Shown piece after piece: positions 55,333 through 63,228 of a DNA stretch of 64,000 nucleotides. The stretch is from Rhodoferax sp. BLA1 (GTDB lineage Bacteria > Pseudomonadota > Gammaproteobacteria > Burkholderiales > Burkholderiaceae_C). Within the stretch, counting starts at the first letter, position 1. Each line of letters starts with the position of its first letter. Below the pieces are notes generated by a model. That model was not told where the DNA came from. It ran no database searches and worked only from the letters and a program-made list of their open reading frames with translations. The translations under genes and the position numbers were made by a program. The stretch spans positions 372,001 to 436,000 of the forward strand of contig NZ_SZVI01000013.1 in NCBI RefSeq assembly GCF_013416775.1, written 5' to 3'.

Positions 55333-55382
55333 TTTTTTGATAGCTACCAGCCCTTTATTTAAAAGGGCCAGAGCCTCTTTTA
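55333..55382 (+). repeat. Hairpin repeat copy 10, intergenic
   Basis: TTTTTTGATAGCTACCA, stem GCCCTTT (55350-55356) and AAAGGGC (55362-55368), then CAGAGCCTCTTTT. It lies between convergent genes and may serve as a terminator for either. Confidence 0.87.
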
Positions 55383-55401
55383 TCGATCAACGGCGGCTTC
55401 C

Positions 55402-55821
55402 TCAGCTGACCACAGCGCGCAACCACTCAGGCAGGGCCACGGCCTTTTGCTGGGGAAAATCAATCCAGATGGTGGTGGCACCACCCGCCGCACAGATCAC
55501 CCCCGGGCGGTCTGCACGTTCCATCGTGACCCAGGTCTCGAAAGTGGTGCGCCCCGGGTCACTGGTGTAGAGCTTGGTCAGCACATCTCCCGGGTAGGCC
55601 AGCTGTTTGTAGAAGTTGCAGAACGCGTTGACGATCACCGGCCCCTGCCCGGTGGGTGTGGGCATCGCGGCAATGCTGTGCATCCAGTCCACCCGCGCGA
55701 TTTCCAGGTACCTGAAGTAGGTCGCGTTGTTGACATGGTTGAGCGCATCCATGTCGCCCCAGCGAATCGGGATCAGCATCTCGTAGACCAGCTTCTTGCG
55801 CTCCGGAATCTCGATCTTCAT
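55402..55821 (-). CDS. Acyl-CoA thioesterase (4-hydroxybenzoyl-CoA thioesterase fold)
   Basis: This 139-residue hotdog-fold protein has the catalytic-region motif IRWGDMDALNHVNNATYFRYLE with Asp and the HVNN turn. It hydrolyses an acyl-CoA; chain specificity is unknown. The ATG at 55821 follows GGAAGGGCAG. It overlaps the end of the chorismate lyase gene by 4 bases. Confidence 0.9.
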   Translation of the reverse strand: MKIEIPERKKLVYEMLIPIRWGDMDALNHVNNATYFRYLEIARVDWMHSIAAMPTPTGQGPVIVNAFCNFYKQLAYPGDVLTKLYTSDPGRTTFETWVTMERADRPGVICAAGGATTIWIDFPQQKAVALPEWLRAVVS

Positions 55822-56384
55822 GGTCTGCCCTTCCAATCTATTGGCTGCCACCGTGCCACAGGCCCTGTCCAGGCTGCCGGAGGTGCCAGAAACACCTCCA
55901 TCACCAGCAGCGGCGCCTGTTGGCGCAAAAACACCGAACGCCGCGCCGACAGGCTGCGTGGTGCACCGGGGCGCACGCGCTGGATCTGCCTGGGCAAGGC
56001 CGTGTTGGGTTTGAACTGCTTGAACTGCATCGGCTGGCGGGTGATGCCCGAACGCCGGAACAACACATCGGCCAGCGGCCGAGTGCCCAAACCACGCACC
56101 GAGCGCCAGGCCCCTAGCGAGTGCTCATGGGCGGTGACACTGCGGGCAAACACCACAGGAACCCCATCCACCTTGAGCAGCACCTCGCGCACATAACCGT
56201 CGCGCCGCCCAGCCACGCCCAATGCCTGCGCCTCATCCACCGTCAAGGGCAGCCGCCCCTGACGCAGCACCTGCACCGAAAAAACATCACCACTGGCAGC
56301 CAGACGTGCGCTCAGCGAGCCGGTCGCCGCCAGCCAGCGCCCTAGGCCACCGTGGCCAAAGTTGTGATTTGTCCAACCGCTCAT
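55818..56384 (-). CDS. ubiC: Chorismate lyase
   Basis: UbiC converts chorismate to 4-hydroxybenzoate, the first step of ubiquinone synthesis. The 188 residues show GSLSARLAASGDVFSVQVLRQG, VREVLLKVDGVPVVFARSV and the C-terminal APLLVMEVFLAP; RSLSARRSVF fits the family near the end. The Arg of VREV (about residue 72) and the closing Glu in VMEVFL are the known active-site residues. The ATG overlaps the stop of the upstream EamA gene and the stop overlaps the thioesterase start. Confidence 0.85.
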   Translation of the reverse strand: MSGWTNHNFGHGGLGRWLAATGSLSARLAASGDVFSVQVLRQGRLPLTVDEAQALGVAGRRDGYVREVLLKVDGVPVVFARSVTAHEHSLGAWRSVRGLGTRPLADVLFRRSGITRQPMQFKQFKPNTALPRQIQRVRPGAPRSLSARRSVFLRQQAPLLVMEVFLAPPAAWTGPVARWQPIDWKGRP

Positions 56385-57325
56385 CGGTGTGCCCTGATCG
56401 AGGCAAGGGTGCCCAAGGTGAACAGCAGCACGGCCAGCCACTGCGCCAGTGTGGGCCAGTCGCCCTGCCAGACAAACGCGTAGAACAGGCCAAACAGGGT
56501 TTCGCTCACAATCAGCTGCCCGGCCAGACTGACACTCAAACGGCGGCTGGCCAGGTTCCACAACATGCTGCCAGCCCAGCCCGAGCCCACCCCGGTTGCT
56601 ACACAGGCCATAGCTGCCAGCCCAATATTTTCCTGGGCTAGAAGCTCTTTTGGCTCTGAACCGGCAATCAGCCACAAGACCAAGGCACCTACACCGGTGG
56701 CCATACCCATCCAGTTGGTCCACTGCGCCGCACTCACCTGCGGGTGGCGTTTGAGCCAAAGTGCGTTCAGCAGCGCAAAAACGGTCCAGCTGACCATGGC
56801 GACCACCGCCAACAACACACCCCACCAGAAATCAGCCCCGTGCTGCGGCAGCACCAGAGCATGGGCCAGGCTGGCCTGCATCATCAGCAACAAACCCGCT
56901 GCGGTCAGCACCAGCCCGGGCAGCAGGGCCGACCATTTGAGCCCGAGCGGTTTGCCCAGCAACATCACCCAGATCGGGATGGTGCCCACAATCAGTGTCG
57001 GCACTTCGGAGCCAGCCGCGCTGATCGCCTCGGCCAGCAACAGGTAGTAGCCGGTGGCGCCCAGCAGGCTCATGCCCAGGGCAGTAGCCGCCTGCGACCA
57101 GGTCGGCAGGCTGTGGCTACGCCGCCCCAACACCATCATCAGAGTCGCCATCAGCCCGAAACTGACAAAACGCCCGGCGGTCAAGTCCACCGAGGACAAG
57201 CCCGGCGTCAACTGTGGCACCACAAACACCAAACCCCACAAGGCCCCCGCGCCGACCCCGGCGGCGATACCGATCCAGATGGCGCGGGAAGGTGTGTGGG
57301 CGGCGCTAGACCCCAAAACCATCAT
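56381..57325 (-). CDS. DMT-superfamily (EamA) transporter
   Basis: This 314-residue protein has ten predicted helices in two EamA halves. Starts at 57325 or 57322 overlap the end of the SDR gene. A hairpin repeat copy with compensated stem changes (56610-56654, opposite sense) lies in frame and encodes SEPKELLAQENIGLAAM, in the loop leading into a late helix. Its substrate is unknown. It is part of a minus-strand run SDR-EamA-ubiC-thioesterase with 4- to 20-bp overlaps. Confidence 0.87.
   Translation of the reverse strand: MMVLGSSAAHTPSRAIWIGIAAGVGAGALWGLVFVVPQLTPGLSSVDLTAGRFVSFGLMATLMMVLGRRSHSLPTWSQAATALGMSLLGATGYYLLLAEAISAAGSEVPTLIVGTIPIWVMLLGKPLGLKWSALLPGLVLTAAGLLLMMQASLAHALVLPQHGADFWWGVLLAVVAMVSWTVFALLNALWLKRHPQVSAAQWTNWMGMATGVGALVLWLIAGSEPKELLAQENIGLAAMACVATGVGSGWAGSMLWNLASRRLSVSLAGQLIVSETLFGLFYAFVWQGDWPTLAQWLAVLLFTLGTLASIRAHR
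56610..56654 (+). repeat. Hairpin repeat copy 11, inside the EamA transporter frame
   Basis: ATAGCTGCC, stem AGCCCA (56619-56624) with TGGGCT (56634-56639), then AGAAGCTCTTTT. Both arms differ from the consensus but still pair, so the stem is kept. Confidence 0.72.
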
Positions 57326-58088
57326 CAGCAGAAATCACCGCGCCGTTGATGAAATGGCTTTGGTCCGAACACAACATCACCAGCAGCGCGTCCAGGTCAT
57401 GCGGTTGGCCAACGCGTTTGCGCGGCAGCATCTGCAGCAGCTTCTGGCCGGCCTCGGTCTGCCAGTGGTGGTGGTTGATCTCGGTGTCGATGTAGCCCGG
57501 GCAGATGGCATTGACATTGATGCCATGTTTGCCCCATTCCAGCGCCATGGCCTTGGTCATCTGGATCACCGCCGCCTTGCTCATTGAATAGACCCCAATC
57601 TTGGGCAACACCCGCAGGCCAGCCACCGAGGCCACGTTGATGATGCGCCCGCCGGTGAACGAGCCCGGCGCCTGCCCCTGGGCGCGCGCCAGCATGCGTT
57701 TGCCGACTTCCTGTGCCATGAAAAAGGCGCCCTTGGTGTTGGTGTTGAAGATGAAGTCAAAGTCCGCTTCGGTCACGTCCTGCAGCCGCTGGCTGGTGCT
57801 GACGCCCGAGTTGTTGATCAGAATGTCGATCGAGCCGACCTCGGTCTCGGCGTGCGCCACGGCGGATCTGATGCTGTCCTGGTCGGTCACATCCAGCTCC
57901 AGCACATGGGCGTCCCCGCCCTCGCCGTCAATCTGGGCACGCAGCTCTTTTAACTTGTCGATACGGCGACTCGCCAGAACCACCGCCGCACCAGCGCTGG
58001 CCAGGGTACGTGCAAACTGGGCACCCAGGCCGCTGGAGGCGCCCGTCACCAGGGCCACACGGCCCGACAGATCAATGTTGTATGTCAT
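57306..58088 (-). CDS. Short-chain dehydrogenase/reductase (SDR)
   Basis: This 260-residue classical SDR has the NAD(P) motif VTGASSGLGAQFA, NNSG, catalytic Ser in INVASVAG, and YSMSK (Tyr/Lys). Its C-terminal ending FINGAVISADDGF is typical. The Arg-Arg after VLAS suggests NADP(H). The substrate is unknown; proximity to ETF-QO and a TetR-type palindrome suggests a link to acyl-CoA or fatty-acid metabolism. Confidence 0.92.
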   Translation of the reverse strand: MTYNIDLSGRVALVTGASSGLGAQFARTLASAGAAVVLASRRIDKLKELRAQIDGEGGDAHVLELDVTDQDSIRSAVAHAETEVGSIDILINNSGVSTSQRLQDVTEADFDFIFNTNTKGAFFMAQEVGKRMLARAQGQAPGSFTGGRIINVASVAGLRVLPKIGVYSMSKAAVIQMTKAMALEWGKHGINVNAICPGYIDTEINHHHWQTEAGQKLLQMLPRKRVGQPHDLDALLVMLCSDQSHFINGAVISADDGFGV

Positions 58089-58104
58089 GTTCTTCTTTCC
58101 AGAA

Positions 58105-58126
58105 AAATAGAACGACCGTTCTATTT
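58105..58126. promoter_or_regulatory. 22-bp palindrome, TetR-type operator
   Basis: AAATAGAACG, centre AC, CGTTCTATTT: arms of 10 bp pair exactly. This resembles operators of TetR-family fatty-acid regulators. It lies 17 bp upstream of the SDR start and about 96 bp upstream of ETF-QO. No TetR gene is in the window. Confidence 0.7.
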
Positions 58127-58221
58127 AGTGCAGCTCAGCCTCTAGAATTCGTTTTATCTTCGACAATCCGTCATCTGCAGCAGATGCGCTGCACTCTGAC
58201 CATTATCCAGCGAGAACCACC

Positions 58222-59913
58222 ATGACCCCCCAGGACATCCTAGCTCAGTACGGCCCACGCGAATCGATGGAATACGACATCGTCATCGTCGGCGGCGGCC
58301 CCGCTGGCCTGTCGAGCGCCATCCGCCTCAAACAACTTGCCACCGAACAAGGCAAAGAGGTCTCGGTGGTGGTGCTCGAAAAAGGCTCCGAGCCCGGTGC
58401 CCACATCCTCTCGGGCGCGGTGCTCGACCCGCAGTCCCTCACCGAGCTGTTCCCCGACTGGAAAGCCATGGGCGCACCGCTGGACCAGCCCGTCACCGAC
58501 GAGGCCATGCTGTTCCTCAGTGAAGGCGGCGCCTACCGCACGCCCAACTTTTTGCTGCCTGAATGCAGCCAGAACCATGGCAACTACATCATCAGTGTCG
58601 GTGCGCTGACCCGCTGGCTGGCCCAGCAGGCGGAAAACCTCGGTGTGGAAATTTTCCCGGGCTTTGCCGCCGCCGAGGTGTTGTATGACGAACAAGGCGC
58701 GGTGCGTGGTGTGGCCACTGGCAACATGGGCATCGAGAAAAACGGTGAACCCGGCCCCAACTTCCAGATCGGCATGGAACTGCTTGGCAAATACACCATC
58801 TTTGCCGAAGGTGCGCGTGGCCACCTGGGCAAACAGCTGATCGCCAAATACCAACTCGACGCCGGTTGTGACCCACAAAGTTACGGCATTGGCATCAAGG
58901 AACTCTGGGAAGTCGACCCGGCGCGCCACGAACCCGGCCTGGTGGTGCACACTGCAGGCTGGCCGATGGACAGCAAAACCTACGGCGGTTCCTTCCTCTA
59001 CCACATGGCCGACAACAAGATCGCCCTGGGTTTTGTCACCGGCCTGAACTACGAAAACCCCTACCTGAGCCCGTTTGAGGAATTCCAGCGCTGGAAAACC
59101 CATCCCAACATCCGCTGGTACCTGGAAAACTCAGCAGGCGAAGTCACTGCCAAAAGAATAGCGTATGGCGCCCGTGCCATCACAGCTGGCGGCCTGTTGG
59201 CCTTGCCAAAGACGGTGTTCCCGGGTGGTGCACTGGTGGGCTGTGAGGCGGGTTTCCTGAATGTCAGCCGCATCAAGGGCACCCACGCCGCCATCAAGAC
59301 CGGCATGCAAGCCGCTGAAGCGGCGTTCGAGGCTGTCACCAACGGCCGCCAGCAGGACGAACTCAGCGCCTACCCGCAGGCGTTCAAAAACAGCTGGCTC
59401 TACACCGAGCTCAACAAGGCACGCAACTTCAAGGCCTGGTTCAAATACGGCCTGGGTGTGGGCACCCTGATGAACGGGCTGGAGCAGTTTGGCCTCAAGG
59501 GCAAGATGTCCTGGACCATCCACCGCGACAAGCCCGACCACGCCTACCTGAAACCGGCCTCCGAATGCAAGCCGATTAACTACCCCAAACCCGATGGCAA
59601 GCTGACCTTTGACCGCCTCTCCAGCGTCTTCATCAGCAACGCCAACCACGAGGAAAACCAGCCTGCCCACCTGACGCTCAAAGACGCCAGCGTGCCAGTG
59701 GCCATCAACCTGGCCAAGTACGCGGGGCCCGAGGCGCGCTACTGCCCGGCCGGGGTGTACGAGTTTGTCAAAGACGCCAACGGCGCCGACCAGCTGCAGA
59801 TCAGTGCCCAAAACTGTGTGCACTGCAAAACCTGCGACATCAAGGACCCGACGCAAAACATCGTCTGGGTCACGCCAGAAGGTGGCGGTGGCCCCAATTA
59901 CGCGGAGATGTGA
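58222..59913 (+). CDS. Electron-transfer flavoprotein-ubiquinone oxidoreductase
   Basis: ETF-QO passes electrons from acyl-CoA dehydrogenases, through ETF, to ubiquinone at the inner membrane. The 563 residues show the FAD motif VIVGGGPAGLSSAIRLKQLA, the membrane/quinone loop YGIGIKELWEVDP, and the C-terminal 4Fe-4S motif NCVHCKTCDIKDPTQNI. Family length is normal. A Shine-Dalgarno GAGAACC lies before the ATG. It is divergent from the SDR across the TetR-type palindrome. Confidence 0.96.
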   Translation: MTPQDILAQYGPRESMEYDIVIVGGGPAGLSSAIRLKQLATEQGKEVSVVVLEKGSEPGAHILSGAVLDPQSLTELFPDWKAMGAPLDQPVTDEAMLFLSEGGAYRTPNFLLPECSQNHGNYIISVGALTRWLAQQAENLGVEIFPGFAAAEVLYDEQGAVRGVATGNMGIEKNGEPGPNFQIGMELLGKYTIFAEGARGHLGKQLIAKYQLDAGCDPQSYGIGIKELWEVDPARHEPGLVVHTAGWPMDSKTYGGSFLYHMADNKIALGFVTGLNYENPYLSPFEEFQRWKTHPNIRWYLENSAGEVTAKRIAYGARAITAGGLLALPKTVFPGGALVGCEAGFLNVSRIKGTHAAIKTGMQAAEAAFEAVTNGRQQDELSAYPQAFKNSWLYTELNKARNFKAWFKYGLGVGTLMNGLEQFGLKGKMSWTIHRDKPDHAYLKPASECKPINYPKPDGKLTFDRLSSVFISNANHEENQPAHLTLKDASVPVAINLAKYAGPEARYCPAGVYEFVKDANGADQLQISAQNCVHCKTCDIKDPTQNIVWVTPEGGGGPNYAEM

Positions 59914-60245
59914 TGTCACCTTCGGTGCCTGTCAAACCACATTGGTCGACTGAGCCGCAGGGGCGCTGGTACCGCTGGCGCGGCTACACCGTGCGCTGGC
60001 TGCTGTTTGGGCTGGTGGTCAATGTGTTCCAGCCGGTGGCCAAGGATGTGGAATCCGTCTGGGTGGACAAGCTGTACCAGGCCTGGATCGGCCTGGTGTT
60101 TGGCGCCGCCTGTGCGGTGGTGTTCACACTGGCCGAAAACCGTTTCAACACACCACGTATCAAGTGGAAATCCTGGCTGATTGTGCTGGCCACGTGGCTC
60201 GGTGTGAAAGTGGCTTTTGTCAGCCTGATCGCGGTGGTGGACTGA
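59913..60245 (+). CDS. Small hypothetical membrane protein
   Basis: This 110-residue protein has three hydrophobic segments (WLLFGLVVNVFQPV, AWIGLVFGAACAVVFTL, WLIVLATWLGVKVAFVSLIAVV) after a basic/Trp-rich start (WYRWRGYTVRW). The ATG overlaps the ETF-QO stop (TGATG), so it is co-translated. I do not recognise the family; a membrane partner of ETF-QO is possible but untested. Confidence 0.7.
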   Translation: MSPSVPVKPHWSTEPQGRWYRWRGYTVRWLLFGLVVNVFQPVAKDVESVWVDKLYQAWIGLVFGAACAVVFTLAENRFNTPRIKWKSWLIVLATWLGVKVAFVSLIAVVD

Positions 60246-60277
60246 GTTCCCCTGGCATACGGGGTGGATCACCCAGC

Positions 60278-60853
60278 TCAAGGACGGCGGAACGCCACGC
60301 GTTGTGAGGCCCAGTACCTGCTGGCCAGAGACTCCAGCCTGACCTCACCGCCAGTCGAGGGTGCATGCACAAAACGCCCCTCTCCCACGTAGATGCCCGC
60401 ATGGGTCACCGTGTCGCGCAGGGCAAACAAGACCACATCACCGGAACGGATCGCCTCACCCGCCACCGGTGCCCCCCAGAACTGGAGTTTGGCCACGGTG
60501 CGCGGCGGCACCACACCAGCACGCGACCGGTACACATGGCTGATCAGCCCGCTGCAGTCAAACCCGCTCTCGGGGGTATTGCCACCATACCGGTAAGGTG
60601 TGCCCACCAATCCGACGGCGTACAGGGTGACATCACCCGCTTGCTCCAGTGTCAACCGAGACGGAATGTCTGCCGCAGGAGCCGCAGCGCCGCCTGACGC
60701 CGGATAGGCTTGCCAGCCGCGTTGTGACGGAGGTGGGCTGGCGCAGCCCGCCAGCAACAGCGCCAACATCAGCGTTGACATAGCAAGACGCCTGGGGTGG
60801 CCCCAGCTGCCAACCGCTGGGCGAGAGGGTGCTTGGCGCAAAGCTCTTGTCAC
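60278..60853 (-). CDS. NlpC/P60-family lipoprotein (peptidoglycan endopeptidase)
   Basis: This protein has a lipobox (LALLLAGCASPP) and an NlpC/P60 domain with catalytic Cys in SGFDCSGLISHVY, His in TVTHAGIYVGEGRFVHAP and RSGDVVLF. It would cleave peptide stems as an anchored outer-envelope enzyme. The GTG at 60853 overlaps the stop of the upstream gene (GTGA) and gives 191 residues with a long basic n-region; an ATG at 60781 gives a conventional lipoprotein signal and may be the true start. Confidence 0.87.
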   Translation of the reverse strand: MTRALRQAPSRPAVGSWGHPRRLAMSTLMLALLLAGCASPPPSQRGWQAYPASGGAAAPAADIPSRLTLEQAGDVTLYAVGLVGTPYRYGGNTPESGFDCSGLISHVYRSRAGVVPPRTVAKLQFWGAPVAGEAIRSGDVVLFALRDTVTHAGIYVGEGRFVHAPSTGGEVRLESLASRYWASQRVAFRRP

Positions 60854-61095
60854 TTCCAGCGCACCGCCAACAACACCATCAGCGCCGCACCAATCGACCA
60901 CAACAACCAGGGCTGCGACACCGCATACGGAAACACCATGAAGACCAGCCCAATCACGGTGAACTCCGCGCGTTTGGTCTGTTTGCCACGGCGAAACGCC
61001 AGCAAACCCATCAACAGAAACACCACAATGCCGGTGATGAACGCGGTCTGGTTGGACACCAGGCCCAGAAAGAGTGCTTTGTTCGAATCATTCAT
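60850..61095 (-). CDS. Small hypothetical membrane protein
   Basis: This 81-residue protein has two or three hydrophobic segments (FITGIVVFLLMGLLAFRRG, VIGLVFMVFPYAVSQ, LWSIGAALMVLLAV). The ATG at 61095 (MNDSNKALF) is preferred over an in-frame start at 61182, which would run through the riboswitch side. The family is unknown to me. It precedes the NlpC/P60 gene with a 4-base overlap. Confidence 0.62.
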   Translation of the reverse strand: MNDSNKALFLGLVSNQTAFITGIVVFLLMGLLAFRRGKQTKRAEFTVIGLVFMVFPYAVSQPWLLWSIGAALMVLLAVRWK

Positions 61096-61157
61096 GCTGC
61101 AAGAGTCAACCCGTTGGAACAAAACCGCATTATCGGTGGTGCAGTTAGAATTCCGCG

Positions 61158-61420
61158 CGTCAGGAGAGAGCCGCCCCGCCATTTGGTGTCTGGGCAGCCG
61201 CCGAAGGCGCAGAACCGCTGATTGCAGTCGTTTGAACGCTCAGGCAAAAGGACTGACAAACGTCACACTCTGTTCAGAGTGTTGACGCATCCCCACTGGA
61301 GAGAGACACCCAACCTGATGTGGTTTGTGTGTCCACCGAAGGAGCAACCCGCAGTCGACCCGCCATCTGGTGGGTCTTGGCCCGGCGAATCTCTCAGGTA
61401 AAGCGGACAGCGGGGGCAGC
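61158..61420 (+). ncRNA. Tandem glycine riboswitch upstream of gcvT
   Basis: Two glycine aptamers in series. The first spans about 61158-61260 (AGGAGAGAGCC, CCGAAGGCGCAGAACC, CTCAGGCAAAAGGACTGAC). The second spans about 61296-61415 (ACTGGAGAGAGACACCC, ACCGAAGGAGCAACCC, TCTCAGGTAAAGCGGACAG). Between them is ACACTCT-GTT-CAGAGTGT-like sequence. This is the classic arrangement in which glycine binding turns on the cleavage operon. No strong terminator is seen after the second aptamer, so control may be at translation of gcvT or by Rho. Confidence 0.95.
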
Positions 61421-61476
61421 CTGTGACAGAACAGCCGTTGTGTCATGGTTTTTTTGGTCTGCCCCTGGAGTGCCTG

Positions 61477-62625
61477 ATGTCCGCATCACCTGAATCGCTT
61501 TTGAACGTTCCCCTCAATGACCTGCACATCACCTTGGGTGCGCGCATGGTGCCGTTTGCCGGCTACAGCATGCCGGTGCAGTACCCGGCCGGCCTGATTG
61601 CCGAGCACAAACACACACGCACCGCTGCGGGTCTGTTTGATGTGTCCCACATGGGCCAGCTGCGCCTGGTCGGCCCCGATGCAGCGGCCGCGCTGGAGAG
61701 CTTGCTGCCGGTCGACGTGATCGACCTGCCCATCGGCAAACAACGCTACGGTCTGTTGCTCAACGAAGACGGCGGCATCATCGACGACCTGATGTTTTTC
61801 CGCAAAGCCGCTGATGAGATTTTTGTCATCGTCAATGGCGCCTGCAAAGTGGGTGACATCGCCCACATCCAGGCCAAGATCGGCACGCGCTGCCAGGTCA
61901 TCCCGATGCCCGAATTTGCCCTGCTGGCGCTGCAAGGGCCGCAAGCAGTCACCGCCCTGTCCCGCCTGGCTCCAGGCGTGGAGAAGCTGGTGTTCATGAC
62001 CGGCGGCAGCTTCACGGTCAACACCGGCACCCAAAACATCAATGTGTTCCTGACCCGAAGCGGCTACACCGGTGAAGACGGTTTCGAGATCTCGGTGCAT
62101 GCTTCCGAAGCCCTGGCACTGGCCAATGCCCTGCTGGCCCAACCTGAGGTCAAACCGATTGGCCTGGGCGCACGCAACTCGCTGCGCCTGGAAGCCGGTC
62201 TACCGCTGTACGGCAACGACATCGACGCCACCACCACCCCAGTCGAAGCCAGCCTCAACTGGGCCATGCAAAAGGTACGTCGTACCGACGGTGCCCGCGC
62301 CGGAGGCTTTCCTGGCGCTACAAAGATACTAGCTCAATTGGCAGATCCAACGAGGGCTATAGCCCGAAAACGTGTTGGATTGATCGCGCTGGAGCGTATT
62401 CCCGTGCGGGAACACACCGAGTTGCAAGACCTGACCGGCGCACGTGTGGGTGAAGTCACCAGCGGCCTGCTTGGCCCCACCATCGACAAACCCGTGGCCA
62501 TGGGCTACCTGCCACCCGCGCTGGCCGTTGTGGGCACCCAGGTCAACGCCATCGTGCGGGGCAAACCCGTCAAGATGGAAGTTGTGGCCATGCCCTTTGT
62601 GCCGACCAACTATTTCCGCGGTTAA
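61477..62625 (+). CDS. gcvT: Glycine cleavage system T protein (aminomethyltransferase)
   Basis: GcvT transfers the aminomethyl carbon from lipoyl-GcvH to tetrahydrofolate, releasing ammonia. The 382 residues start at the ATG at 61477 after CCTGGAG. Signatures include PVQYPAGLIAEHKHTR, DVSHMGQLRL, RSGYTGEDGFEI, LGARNSLRLEAGLPLYGND and the C-terminal YFRG. Residues around ATKILAQLADPTRAIARKR lie on a possible decayed hairpin repeat. Expression is set by the glycine riboswitch. It is the first gene of gcvTHP. Confidence 0.97.
   Translation: MSASPESLLNVPLNDLHITLGARMVPFAGYSMPVQYPAGLIAEHKHTRTAAGLFDVSHMGQLRLVGPDAAAALESLLPVDVIDLPIGKQRYGLLLNEDGGIIDDLMFFRKAADEIFVIVNGACKVGDIAHIQAKIGTRCQVIPMPEFALLALQGPQAVTALSRLAPGVEKLVFMTGGSFTVNTGTQNINVFLTRSGYTGEDGFEISVHASEALALANALLAQPEVKPIGLGARNSLRLEAGLPLYGNDIDATTTPVEASLNWAMQKVRRTDGARAGGFPGATKILAQLADPTRAIARKRVGLIALERIPVREHTELQDLTGARVGEVTSGLLGPTIDKPVAMGYLPPALAVVGTQVNAIVRGKPVKMEVVAMPFVPTNYFRG
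62321..62370 (+). repeat. Doubtful hairpin-repeat remnant inside gcvT
   Basis: ACTAGCTCAATTGGCAGATCC, then GAGGGCTATAGCCCGAAAA. The pairing GGGCTATAGCCC is a short self-dyad rather than the family stem. Support is weak and it may be unrelated. Confidence 0.25.
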
Positions 62626-62653
62626 ATTCCTTTCTCAGCCTTTGACCTGCGTC

Positions 62654-62788
62654 ATGAAACTTTACCAATGCCGACTAGCAGCGTGCGTGGGGTGTCTGAT
62701 GCAGCGAAATCAAGGAGGAGGTTTGGGGCGTAAGCCCCAAAACGGGGGACATTCGCGGAGTCAGTCACCCGGCGTACGCGGCGGGTAA
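62654..62788 (+). other. Conserved-looking structured gap between gcvT and gcvH
   Basis: The 218-bp gap contains a TTTGGGGC/GCCCCAAA hairpin (62722-62741) followed by GGGGGACATTCGCGGAGTCA and CACCCGGCGTACGCGGCGGG. A 44-codon frame opens with ATG at 62654, with Cys residues early and a Gly/Arg/Ser tail, but has no clear ribosome-binding site. It could be a spacer element, a small RNA, or a short protein. I cannot choose. Confidence 0.35.
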
Positions 62789-62843
62789 ATAGACAAACAG
62801 TTTCAAGTTTTCAAACGTTTCAATTCACTTTACGGAGCACCAC

Positions 62844-63218
62844 ATGAGCATCAAATTCACCCCCGACCACGAATGGGTCAAGATCGACGGCAACAACGCC
62901 ACCGTGGGCATCACCCACCATGCGCAAGACGCGCTGGGCGACGTGGTATTTGTCGATCTGCCCGAAGTCGGCAAAACCTACGCTGCCAAAGACGCTGCCG
63001 CAGTCGTCGAATCGGTCAAAGCTGCCGCTGACGTCTACATGCCCGCCAACGGCACCGTCACCGAAGTCAACGAAGCCCTGCGTGCCGACCCGGCCCTGGC
63101 CAACTCCGACCCGCTGGGCGCGGGCTGGTTCTTCAAGATGACACTGAGCAACCCAGCCGAACTCGACGGCCTGATGGACGAAACCAGTTACACCAGCTTT
63201 GCCGCTGACGCGCACTAA
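62844..63218 (+). CDS. gcvH: Glycine cleavage system H protein
   Basis: This 124-residue carrier has the lipoylated Lys in AAAVVESVKAAADVYMP, HEWVKIDGNNATVGITHHAQ, and ends near YTSFAADAH. It shuttles the aminomethyl group between GcvP and GcvT. It follows TTTACGGAG at a proper distance. Confidence 0.96.
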   Translation: MSIKFTPDHEWVKIDGNNATVGITHHAQDALGDVVFVDLPEVGKTYAAKDAAAVVESVKAAADVYMPANGTVTEVNEALRADPALANSDPLGAGWFFKMTLSNPAELDGLMDETSYTSFAADAH

Positions 63219-63228
63219 AAAGCACAAC

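Noticed and set aside
4882..56654. A CRISPR array
   Set aside because: The copies are scattered over 50 kb, in both orientations, without regular spacers or cas genes.
62321..62370. A twelfth copy of the hairpin repeat in gcvT
   Set aside because: Only fragments match, the stem is not the family stem, and the protein has normal length here. It is listed at low confidence only.
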